From the NCBI GenBank assembly GCA_025056955.1, contig JANWYL010000054.1:1-14333 (forward strand): a DNA stretch of 14,333 nucleotides, read 5' to 3'. The notes under the pieces were generated by a model that saw only the letters and a list, made by a program, of their open reading frames with translations, had not been told where the DNA came from and searched no databases. The stretch comes from Sandaracinaceae bacterium. Its GTDB lineage: Bacteria; Myxococcota_A; Polyangia; Polyangiales; Sandaracinaceae. The position numbers and the translations under genes are program-made. Each line of letters starts with the position of its first letter. The first letter of the stretch is position 1. Positions 1 to 6,612 of this stretch are shown here, in pieces.

Positions 1-2139
1 CCCCGATGAGGAATTCTTCGCCCTGGGCTGCGGATCGGTCTCTTCCGATAGAGCTGGAAGCAGCCAAGCTTGCGCTTGCAAGAGAAGCCCTTCGCAACGC
101 TCAAAAAAAGGCCCAAACAGCGCACGGCGGGCGATTTCTCCGAGATCGGCCAAGCGGCTCCGCCACCTTTGGCGGGCCTTTTGTGCCTCTTGTCGCACAA
201 GCTGGACGTCCTCCTCTTCAAGCTCAGTTGCCGCAAGTTTTTCGAGGACTCCGGGTGACCCCTCAAAAGCGATTGCCCCCCACGCAAGCCCTGAAGCAGC
301 CCCACTCGATTGCCAGCGGATGGAGGCACCTTGCTCGAGGCCGCGCCTTGCCAAAATCCGTGCCAAGCTCATTCCAACCTCTTCTGCATCGCAATCCGGA
401 ATCGCAGCAATCCGGATGAGCTGCGGGGGCTCTCCTTGGATCCGTCTAAAAGGCCAATGACCTCGAAACGGCCGGGCCTGTCCAAGGCTCGCCCCTTCCA
501 CCGGCGCCCCTCCTTTGAACTCGCTGACGAAGGGGCCAGCCACCGCCCATCGCCCTGCCCCTCGCCACGAACGCCATTTTGCAAGCACCTGCTCAGGAAG
601 CAAGCGGGCAATGGATTCTGGCAAGCCATGGGGTGCAATCCGGGCGGCTTGCTCTGCCAAAAGGGCCTCAGCAGCCAGGCCCAGGCGGACTTCATCGGGA
701 CCCATGCGGGCCAGCAAAGCCGCTCGCGCCGCCTCGATTTCTTGAAGAGCGGGTTCGCTCATCGCGACACAGTCAGCAGCAAAAGACACCTCCGCGAGAA
801 TGAGCTCAGGAGTGCCCTCCCATACCACCAAAAGCGCATCTGCTCCAAGCAAGACCTTGCCCTCAGTCGCACAGCGACGGGCCAGCACTTCTGCCGCAAC
901 GGCTGTGGCCCCCCTCTCTCTTTGACCCTCAGCCAAGGCCCCTGGGAGCGCCCAAAGAATGACGCCTTTTTCTGCGTCAGGCACGGGGACCTGTACCGCA
1001 TCCCGCCACGGCGGCGGCTGAGGCTCAAGGCGAGGAGGGATCTGGAAAGCGTTGGGGCCCACGTAGGCCCACCCCGCCCTCCTCCACGCTGCACCCTGTT
1101 CGTCGGTGTGCTCATCACTGTGCAGCCATTCCATCGCCACGCGCTCCATGAGCTCCATGGCATCGCTCGGTCCCGGCCCGGGCCACTCCCTGTGTCCGGG
1201 CCAAGGCCACGCGCCGAGCCAAAAGCCCGGCTCTGCCCCTCTCCCTTTGCCCTCAGGGCCAGAAAGAGCCACCACCCACCCAGTGCGCAGGGGGAAAACC
1301 CGAAGGGAAAGCTCAGAAAACCACTCCATTCGCCTGCGCCACGCTTCAAACCAACCCCATGCACTCGCCGCATTTGGAAGCCTGAGCGCCAGGGCCCAAC
1401 TCCCTTCACGAAAATGCGCTTCGATGCGGATCGGCTCGCTCACCCCTCTTCTCGCACCTTTTCTACCTTCACTATTCCTACCACTTCCACCGCCTCGATG
1501 CTGAAATTCAACCTTCGCAATCTCTTCAATCACCCTTCCTCCTTCACCCTCTCCAACACCCACCCAAACCACTGGCCCCCCGCCATAGTTTTTCTCAATA
1601 AACTTTTCGATTTCTTCTTTTGGGGCATTGATCCCATCTCCAAAGGGATCGAGCTCGATCCCGGTTGCTCCTTCGATGGCCAAGCGCTCGGCCTGAAGGT
1701 GTGGAGAGGCAATCGCAATATTTCTGCGCCCAATCAGCATAGAGCGTGCTTGCTCGATCAAATGAGGGGTGGGGGATCCACTGCGCATCACCAAATGCAG
1801 TCTTTCGATGCACTCTTTTGGCACATCACACCATGTTGTAAACAAGGTGATTTCAGGAAGCACCCTCGCCTCAACCCCCTCGTATCCCATCGCCACCGAA
1901 TGGGCTGCAAGCGCCGCAAGGCCTGGTGCATCTCCTGTCCCAACTTCAAACACCAAAGCCATTGCCACTCCTTCAATCGGCCTTCGCACCCAAATCACAC
2001 GAGGGGATGGTGGCCTAAGAGAGGACGGTCTTGGCATTGGCGTGTGAATCACCTGAGTGCCACAACCAAAAACAACCAAAAATCCAGCCGCAAAAAGATG
2101 ATATCCCAAACCTTTTTGGCCCTTGTGCCACCTAGGCAT
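1..2139 (-). CDS. M16-like (insulinase-fold) lipoprotein, zinc site degenerate, partial at left edge
   Basis: I translated an uninterrupted 713-codon minus-strand frame from the ATG at 2139 to position 1; the stop lies outside the window. Residues 1-26 form a lipoprotein signal with a VFGC lipobox (Cys26). Residues 55-190 follow the layout of an M16 peptidase N-domain. The segment GLAALAAHSVAMG (73-85) aligns without gaps to the usual G-x-x-H-x-x-E-H zinc-site segment, but the first His is Ala76 and the Glu is Ala79; only His80 remains. A Gly/Arg-rich linker (about 194-233) separates this from further alpha/beta lobes (about 245-650), which fits a multi-lobe M16 protein. It is therefore probably non-proteolytic and anchored in the envelope, perhaps as the partner of an active M16 subunit. 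The start has a GAGGGGAG Shine-Dalgarno with 8 nt spacing and overlaps the plsY stop by 8 bp, implying one operon. The reading frame is certain; the M16 assignment is from motif spacing only. Confidence 0.72.
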   Translation of the reverse strand, partial: MPRWHKGQKGLGYHLFAAGFLVVFGCGTQVIHTPMPRPSSLRPPSPRVIWVRRPIEGVAMALVFEVGTGDAPGLAALAAHSVAMGYEGVEARVLPEITLFTTWCDVPKECIERLHLVMRSGSPTPHLIEQARSMLIGRRNIAIASPHLQAERLAIEGATGIELDPFGDGINAPKEEIEKFIEKNYGGGPVVWVGVGEGEGGRVIEEIAKVEFQHRGGGSGRNSEGRKGARRGVSEPIRIEAHFREGSWALALRLPNAASAWGWFEAWRRRMEWFSELSLRVFPLRTGWVVALSGPEGKGRGAEPGFWLGAWPWPGHREWPGPGPSDAMELMERVAMEWLHSDEHTDEQGAAWRRAGWAYVGPNAFQIPPRLEPQPPPWRDAVQVPVPDAEKGVILWALPGALAEGQRERGATAVAAEVLARRCATEGKVLLGADALLVVWEGTPELILAEVSFAADCVAMSEPALQEIEAARAALLARMGPDEVRLGLAAEALLAEQAARIAPHGLPESIARLLPEQVLAKWRSWRGAGRWAVAGPFVSEFKGGAPVEGASLGQARPFRGHWPFRRIQGEPPQLIRIAAIPDCDAEEVGMSLARILARRGLEQGASIRWQSSGAASGLAWGAIAFEGSPGVLEKLAATELEEEDVQLVRQEAQKARQRWRSRLADLGEIARRALFGPFFERCEGLLLQAQAWLLPALSEETDPQPRAKNSSSG

Positions 2140-2710
2140 CGAGTTCGCTCCCCTCGAGCAAACGCGCGAAATTTTCACGATGCCTCCAAAGGGCAATGGC
2201 ACTCATCCCCAGTGCAGCCCATGCCCGAGGCGCAGGCCACAACCTCAATGCAATGCCACATCCAACCACAATCCCAGCGATGGAGCGAAGGCTCGCTTTG
2301 GTCGTGAGCCGACGGGCCACCCCGTGGGCAAGCATGCCCCCAAGCGCGGCTGGAAGATCGAGGACCACCAAAGCCCCTGCCGCTGTCGCCACTCCTTTTC
2401 CACCCTCGAAGCGATGCCAAATCGGAAAACAATGGCCTGTCACAGCAGCAAGAGCAGCCCAGGCAGCTGCTTTCTCTCCTTCGTTTCGCAATGCCACCCA
2501 CACAGGAAGCGCACCCTTGAGTGCGTCCAAAACCAAAACCAGCCGCCCTGCCCTTTTCCCAAGGGCCCGCGCCACGTTGCTCGCCCCAGGATTGCCCGAG
2601 CCCACCTTGCGGATTTCAACCCCATGGCACTTTGCAACCAAGGTGGCAAAAGATATGGAGCCGAGCCCGTATCCCAAAAGCACCCATCTAAACACGCTGC
2701 ACTCTCCCAT
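2132..2710 (-). CDS. plsY: Glycerol-3-phosphate acyltransferase PlsY
   Basis: A 192-residue integral membrane acyltransferase. The PlsY family transfers an acyl group from acyl-phosphate to glycerol-3-phosphate, making lysophosphatidic acid for phospholipid synthesis in the inner membrane. All three family motifs are visible: GSGNPGASNVAR (37-48), GHCFPIWHRFEGGKG (92-106) and HRENFARLLEGSE (177-189). Hydrophobic segments lie at about 8-26, 56-73, 82-96, 107-127 and 143-175. Length matches the usual 190-220 residues. The ATG at 2710 follows a GGAG Shine-Dalgarno with 5 nt spacing. The 3' end overlaps the start of the M16-like lipoprotein by 8 bp (ATGCCTAG), so translation is probably coupled. 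The divergent TPR lipoprotein starts about 56 bp away. Confidence 0.96.
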   Translation of the reverse strand: MGECSVFRWVLLGYGLGSISFATLVAKCHGVEIRKVGSGNPGASNVARALGKRAGRLVLVLDALKGALPVWVALRNEGEKAAAWAALAAVTGHCFPIWHRFEGGKGVATAAGALVVLDLPAALGGMLAHGVARRLTTKASLRSIAGIVVGCGIALRLWPAPRAWAALGMSAIALWRHRENFARLLEGSELDA

Positions 2711-2766
2711 TGAATCTCCCTTTGATCAACCCCAATCTCTGTGAAAGCACCCATGATTCAAATCGA

Positions 2767-3948
2767 ATGAGTCAAATGGCTCAACCACCGATGACCCCAC
2801 GTTTCGGCCCCCTGCTTACGCTCCTTTGTGCCTCTTGCGCTTCAGCGCCTCGGCCGGCGCCTCCTCGCCTCGTGAAGCTGGAAGAAACGAGGATCGTCGC
2901 CACCCGACAACCTTCTGGCGAATACCGATTCGAATTCGTCAACCCCCAGTCTCTTTTTGATGAAGGCAACCACCACCTTCGGGAAGGCCGGTGCGACGAT
3001 GCCGTACAATTCTACGACCGACTGGTGCGAGAGTTCCCCTCATCGAAGCTGGTTTCGCCCGCCCTCTATAACGGAGCGCTCTGCCTGCTTCGGGCCCAAC
3101 GTTTTGAGCAGGCAAGCCAACGCTTCGATCGGCTTCTCGCCCTGCGACCAAACTCAACAGATGAAAAACATGCCCGTTTTCTTTGGGCAGAAGCCCTGGC
3201 TGCGCTTGGGCGTTGGGAGCAAGCCCTTGAGAATGCCCAGGCGCTTCTTTCCCGCGAAGACCTCAGCCCAGAAGAGCGCCTTGAGGCCATGGCCAGAAAA
3301 GCAGAGGCCCTTTTGGGTCAACGCGAGCTCGATTCGGCTCAACAGAGCGCGCGCCAAGCCCTTGCCTATTTTCGCGTCCTCGAACGCGAAAACCCCATTC
3401 ACGACGATGAGTTTGCTGCAATGTCGGCTTTCGTTTTTGCAGAAACCTTGCGCCTCCGCTCCGAAGCCATCAGCCTGCCCCTCGCTCCGGTTGAGGTCCA
3501 GCATGAGCACCTTGAGCGGCGAGCAGCCCTCCTTCTCCAAGCCCAGGCCGCCTATTTCGACACCATCCGTTTTGGTCATCCCCGATGGTCTCCTGCTGCA
3601 GGCCATCGCATCGGCGCCATGTACCGCCATTTCTTCGATGCGCTGATGAATGCCCCCGTCCCCCCACCACCATCTCCCCTCCAGGGAGAGCCCCTAAGGA
3701 TTTACGAGCAGGAGTTCAAGGTGCGCCTTGAAGAGCGGATTCTGCCACTTCTGCGTCATGCGATCCGCTACTGGGAGTTAACCATGCTCATGGCAGAGCG
3801 CATCGGAGCAAACAACGAGTGGCTCGAAGCGCTTCGGAGCGATCTCGAATCCACCCGTGCGCTTTTGGCAGAGGTGAGTGAGGCCATTGCCCAACGCAAC
3901 ATCTCATCAACAAAGCCAAATAACCCATCCACCCACCCACAAAGGTAA
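2767..3948 (+). CDS. TPR-repeat lipoprotein
   Basis: A 393-residue predicted lipoprotein from the ATG at 2767. The N-terminus has a short Arg-bearing region, a hydrophobic run (FGPLLTLL) and a Cys at residue 24 in CASC, a plausible but non-ideal lipobox; Cys21 is an alternative. A Pro-rich stretch follows, then at least three or four helical TPR-like repeats (about 62-93, 98-131, 136-162, 171-205) with the expected small/aromatic pattern. A longer helical region (about 215-375) ends in a Ser/Thr/Pro/Asn-rich tail. The repeat at 62-131 resembles the outer-membrane TPR lipoproteins that act as assembly or scaffold factors; no specific partner can be named. The frame is open back to an ATG at 2710, but that start would overlap the first codon of divergent plsY and bury the signal peptide. 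ATGs at 2776 and 2791 are also possible. No clear Shine-Dalgarno supports any of them. Confidence 0.82.
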   Translation: MSQMAQPPMTPRFGPLLTLLCASCASAPRPAPPRLVKLEETRIVATRQPSGEYRFEFVNPQSLFDEGNHHLREGRCDDAVQFYDRLVREFPSSKLVSPALYNGALCLLRAQRFEQASQRFDRLLALRPNSTDEKHARFLWAEALAALGRWEQALENAQALLSREDLSPEERLEAMARKAEALLGQRELDSAQQSARQALAYFRVLERENPIHDDEFAAMSAFVFAETLRLRSEAISLPLAPVEVQHEHLERRAALLLQAQAAYFDTIRFGHPRWSPAAGHRIGAMYRHFFDALMNAPVPPPPSPLQGEPLRIYEQEFKVRLEERILPLLRHAIRYWELTMLMAERIGANNEWLEALRSDLESTRALLAEVSEAIAQRNISSTKPNNPSTHPQR

Positions 3949-3979
3949 TTTACACCCTGCCTTTTGCGCTTTTTGCTGC

Positions 3980-3985
3980 TAGAAT
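3980..3985 (+). promoter_or_regulatory. Candidate -10 element (TAGAAT) giving a leaderless mRNA
   Basis: TAGAAT matches 5 of 6 bases of the sigma-70 -10 consensus. It ends 6 nt before the ATG at 3992, so transcription would begin at or next to the start codon. There is no Shine-Dalgarno before this ATG, which fits leaderless translation. No convincing -35 box is present at 16-18 bp. Confidence 0.45.
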
Positions 3986-3991
3986 GACGCC

Positions 3992-4723
3992 ATGCATCTT
4001 ACGCTGGCTTTGTTGTTTGGGCTCTTGCTGCTTGGTTGTGGTGGAAATTCACCCGATCTGGATGCCGGGCCCTCCCGCGATGCGCGGGCAAGCGAGGGAG
4101 GTCGTGATGTGAGCGCGATCGACGCCCCGGATTCCACAATTGGAGAAGATGCGCCGAGTCCAGCTGATTCTGGAGCTGATGCCGTAAGAGATGCACCCAT
4201 CTCCTCTCTGGACACTGGGCAGGACACTCCCAGCACACCCGATGCTGGGCCGGGGAGAGAAACAGATGCCTTCTCCACGGAGGACGCATTTCGGTGGCGC
4301 GTCCATTTTTGCCGCTTGCAATACCCTCTTGGAGCTGACCTTAGATTGAAAGACACCCTCACCGTGTATGGCAGGGTCTATGTCGAGGGGTTAACAGACC
4401 GCACCCAAATGAATGACCCAGATCCCCTGCTCATCGCCGAACTTGGGTGGGGCCCAGTCGACTCAGACCCAGCCACTTCAACGTCTTGGCGCTGGATCCG
4501 AGCCGCCCCAAATCCCGGCTACGGCCCAGGCAGCCCCTCTCACGAACCCAATAATGACGAATACCAAGCCACTCTCACTGCAGAGATGGTTGGAACTTAC
4601 AACTACGCCTACCGCTTCTCAGGGGATGGAGGACGCACCTACCTCTATTGTGACGGTCAAGATGCGGGATCGAGCGATGGGTATCAACCAGCCAATGCCG
4701 GTCGACTCACGGTGAATCCTTAG
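3992..4723 (+). CDS. Asp/Ala-rich linker lipoprotein with C-terminal beta-rich domain
   Basis: A 243-residue lipoprotein. Residues 1-16 are a short hydrophobic signal ending in LLGC (Cys16). Residues 20-95 are a low-complexity linker rich in Asp, Ala, Pro, Ser and Gly, with repeated DAP/DAG units, typical of surface lipoproteins in Myxococcota. Residues 98-243 form a compact domain: FCRLQYP, a TVYGRVYVEGLTD strand pair, an ELGWGP segment, NNDEYQATLTA, GTYNYAYRFSGDGG and a terminal strand. From memory, this pattern recurs as an appended domain in myxobacterial secreted proteins; I do not know its ligand. Cys107 and Cys220 could form a disulfide. No catalytic motif is visible. The stop codon overlaps the stop of the convergent epimerase gene. 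The position before the ATG suggests leaderless transcription. Confidence 0.85.
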   Translation: MHLTLALLFGLLLLGCGGNSPDLDAGPSRDARASEGGRDVSAIDAPDSTIGEDAPSPADSGADAVRDAPISSLDTGQDTPSTPDAGPGRETDAFSTEDAFRWRVHFCRLQYPLGADLRLKDTLTVYGRVYVEGLTDRTQMNDPDPLLIAELGWGPVDSDPATSTSWRWIRAAPNPGYGPGSPSHEPNNDEYQATLTAEMVGTYNYAYRFSGDGGRTYLYCDGQDAGSSDGYQPANAGRLTVNP

Positions 4724-5709
4724 CGGATCCATCCTTGTTCAACATACCAAGCGATTGTGCGTCGCACCCCTTCTTCGATGTTAACCCTTGGTTCCCACCC
4801 AAGCTCCTTTCGGATTTTGGCACTTGAAACCACCCATGCTTTTTGTGCGCCCATCGTGGCCTTTTGTCGGTTGAAAAGACGGGGCTTTCCATCGATCATG
4901 GTGAGAAGCTCCCCCCCAATTGCTGCCAACCACACGAAAGCAAAAGGAAAATCGATGGTGATCACCTTCTTACCCATCACGCGCACAATCGTTTCTTGAA
5001 AACTCTCCCAGCTTTGTGGATGCCCATCATCGACAAAAAAACCCTGCCCCACAGCGTTGGGGTGAATGGCTGCGAGGAGCATCGCTTCAACGCAATCATC
5101 GACGTAGAGTGCGGACCATTTTTGGTGACGGTTGCCGAAAAAAAGGTTTCTGCCCTTTGAGATCTCTCGAAAAAGATTGAAAAAATCGACGTCCCCTGGG
5201 CCATACACTCCCCCAGGCCGCAAGATGGTCCAAGGAATTTCTCTTCTGCGCTCCAGTGCATGCTCTGCTTCAAGCTTGCTTTGGCCGTAGTATTCGATCG
5301 GCCGCCGCGGATCCTCCTCCACAAGAGGCCTGCCATGCGGCGAAGGGCCGTAAGAAGCTTGCGAGCTTACAAAAACAAAGCGCTTGATCCTTGGATGCTC
5401 CCGCTCGATGGCCTTGAGCAAATGCTCGGTTGGCATGACATTGGCGCGCCAAAAGTCCTCGTAGCGAACCCCCTTTGTGGCTCCTGCAACATGAAAGACA
5501 AAATCGGGACGTTCCTCCCTCATGATCCTGCACAACCCCTCGAGGTCTTCATATGCGCACTCGAGCGCACGCCCTTTCTTTGCAGGGGGAGAGCCGGGCC
5601 TGCGAATCGCCACGACCTCAAGCCCCCTTTGGAGCAAAACGTCCCGCAAGCGACCACCGATAAAACCACTCGCACCAGTCACCAAGGCCTTTCCAGAAAG
5701 CACGTCCAT
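4720..5709 (-). CDS. NAD-dependent epimerase/dehydratase (extended SDR)
   Basis: A 329-residue extended short-chain dehydrogenase/reductase acting on a nucleotide-sugar or similar substrate. The Rossmann dinucleotide motif is TGASGFIGGR (11-20). The catalytic Ser region is FVSSQASYG (113-121) and the Tyr-Lys pair is YGQSK (Tyr141, Lys145). RPGGVYGPGD (164-173) is the typical post-catalytic loop. The C-terminal substrate domain contains a hydrophobic stretch (about 254-271) and the usual KIRKELGWEP motif (298-307) seen in sugar epimerases and 3-beta-HSD-like SDRs. Substrate cannot be assigned. I chose the ATG at 5709 because GAGGA lies 5 nt upstream; a TTG at 5727 would add six residues with no better site. 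It lies 79 bp downstream of sctJ, perhaps in the same transcript. Its stop overlaps the convergent lipoprotein stop. Confidence 0.92.
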   Translation of the reverse strand: MDVLSGKALVTGASGFIGGRLRDVLLQRGLEVVAIRRPGSPPAKKGRALECAYEDLEGLCRIMREERPDFVFHVAGATKGVRYEDFWRANVMPTEHLLKAIEREHPRIKRFVFVSSQASYGPSPHGRPLVEEDPRRPIEYYGQSKLEAEHALERRREIPWTILRPGGVYGPGDVDFFNLFREISKGRNLFFGNRHQKWSALYVDDCVEAMLLAAIHPNAVGQGFFVDDGHPQSWESFQETIVRVMGKKVITIDFPFAFVWLAAIGGELLTMIDGKPRLFNRQKATMGAQKAWVVSSAKIRKELGWEPRVNIEEGVRRTIAWYVEQGWIR

Positions 5710-5714
5710 CTCAT

Positions 5715-5719
5715 TCCTC
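5715..5719 (-). promoter_or_regulatory. Ribosome binding site of the epimerase gene
   Basis: GAGGA followed by 5 nt and then ATG. This is one of the clearest Shine-Dalgarno sequences in the window, and it decides the start at 5709 over the in-frame TTG at 5727. Confidence 0.7.
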
Positions 5720-5788
5720 GCCAGCAATCGTGTAAAGAAAGCAGCTCCTCAGCTTTGTCAGTTATCAGCCACTCTCCCGATGAGCCAA

Positions 5789-6607
5789 TCATTTGCGATT
5801 GCTTGAAGATGCGTTTTCTTGGGTCATGTGGGCTTCCGGCTCGAGGGCTTGATCCCGAAATTGGGAGCGCCAGTGCAAGTGACGCCAACCGAGGTAGGCC
5901 ACAACCACTCCCAAAAAGGCATTGAGCCCAAGCAGAGCGATCAAGGCCAAGCGCAAAGAGGCCGCTGAGGAGCGAGCCACTGCAAAAGGGCCCACCAAAA
6001 CGATCTCGCGCTTCCCCGCTTGGGGCGGTGGGACAGGAACGAAAACCGCCGCCACATCTTCTGGCGACATCCCTTCAACAGCACCTGCCACAAGCCTTTG
6101 GACCGCACCCTCGTCGATTGGTGGATGACCTGCACGGTGGCGAATTAGCACGGAGGCACGAGGCCGCACCCCCTCGCTGTCAAAGGGGAAGGCGATTTTG
6201 GGTGGCAGGGCCAGGTGAATGCGCGCATCGACCACTCCATCGATCGCCTCGAGGGTGCGGGCCAGCTCTCCAGAAAGGGCCGCGCTCCAACGTGCCCGTT
6301 CTTCTGTGGCAGTGGGCATCAGGGTGGCACCACCAAACCAATTTCCGATTCCTGGCTCACTCGCGCGCGGCAGGCCTTCAGCCCGAAGCACAGCCAGCGC
6401 TTCTGGCAGATCGGCAGTGCTGATCGCGATTGCAAAGCGCTCTTCTCCTCCCTGCTGTTCAATCTTCTTCTCTGCGCCTATCCCGTGACGATCCAAGGCC
6501 ATCAACACCGCATTGGCCTGCTCCTCTTCAAGCCCTCGCACGAGCTCGGCTTGACACGCAACAAGCGCCCATACCCATCCAAGCAACACCCAGCGCCATC
6601 CATGCAT
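5789..6607 (-). CDS. sctJ: SctJ/YscJ-family type III secretion inner-membrane ring lipoprotein
   Basis: A 272-residue member of the YscJ/HrcJ/PrgK family, which builds the periplasmic inner ring of the type III secretion basal body and is related to FliF. Residues 1-18 are a lipoprotein signal with lipobox LVAC (Cys18). The first ring-building domain spans about 22-80, with EEQANAVLMALDRHGI and LAVLRAEGLPR typical of the family. A linker contains PTATEERARW. The second ring domain spans about 105-192 and includes LARTLEAIDGVVDARIHLALP (split at 115-135), ASVLIRHRAG and AGAVEGMSPEDVAAVFVP. A C-terminal transmembrane helix lies at about 218-240, followed by a basic tail. The ATG at 6607 lies 5 bp after the upstream stop; a TTG at 6616, three codons earlier, would overlap that stop (TTGA). 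Either way translation is closely coupled to the pseudokinase gene. No other type III secretion gene is in the window. Confidence 0.92.
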   Translation of the reverse strand: MHGWRWVLLGWVWALVACQAELVRGLEEEQANAVLMALDRHGIGAEKKIEQQGGEERFAIAISTADLPEALAVLRAEGLPRASEPGIGNWFGGATLMPTATEERARWSAALSGELARTLEAIDGVVDARIHLALPPKIAFPFDSEGVRPRASVLIRHRAGHPPIDEGAVQRLVAGAVEGMSPEDVAAVFVPVPPPQAGKREIVLVGPFAVARSSAASLRLALIALLGLNAFLGVVVAYLGWRHLHWRSQFRDQALEPEAHMTQENASSSNRK

Positions 6608-6612
6608 TGCCT

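Noticed and set aside
759..1409. Minus-strand open frame of 216 codons
   Set aside because: It is in a different frame from the continuous 713-codon reading that starts at 2139; the translation is Gly/Arg/Trp-rich shadow sequence.
310..2307. Long plus-strand open frame of 665 codons
   Set aside because: It lies antisense to the M16-like lipoprotein and part of plsY, both supported by Shine-Dalgarno sites, a signal peptide and family motifs. Its translation is rich in Arg, Pro, His and Ser with no recognisable domain.
2710..2766. Upstream ATG at 2710 as the start of the TPR lipoprotein
   Set aside because: It would overlap the first codon of divergent plsY and place about 20 polar residues before the signal peptide.
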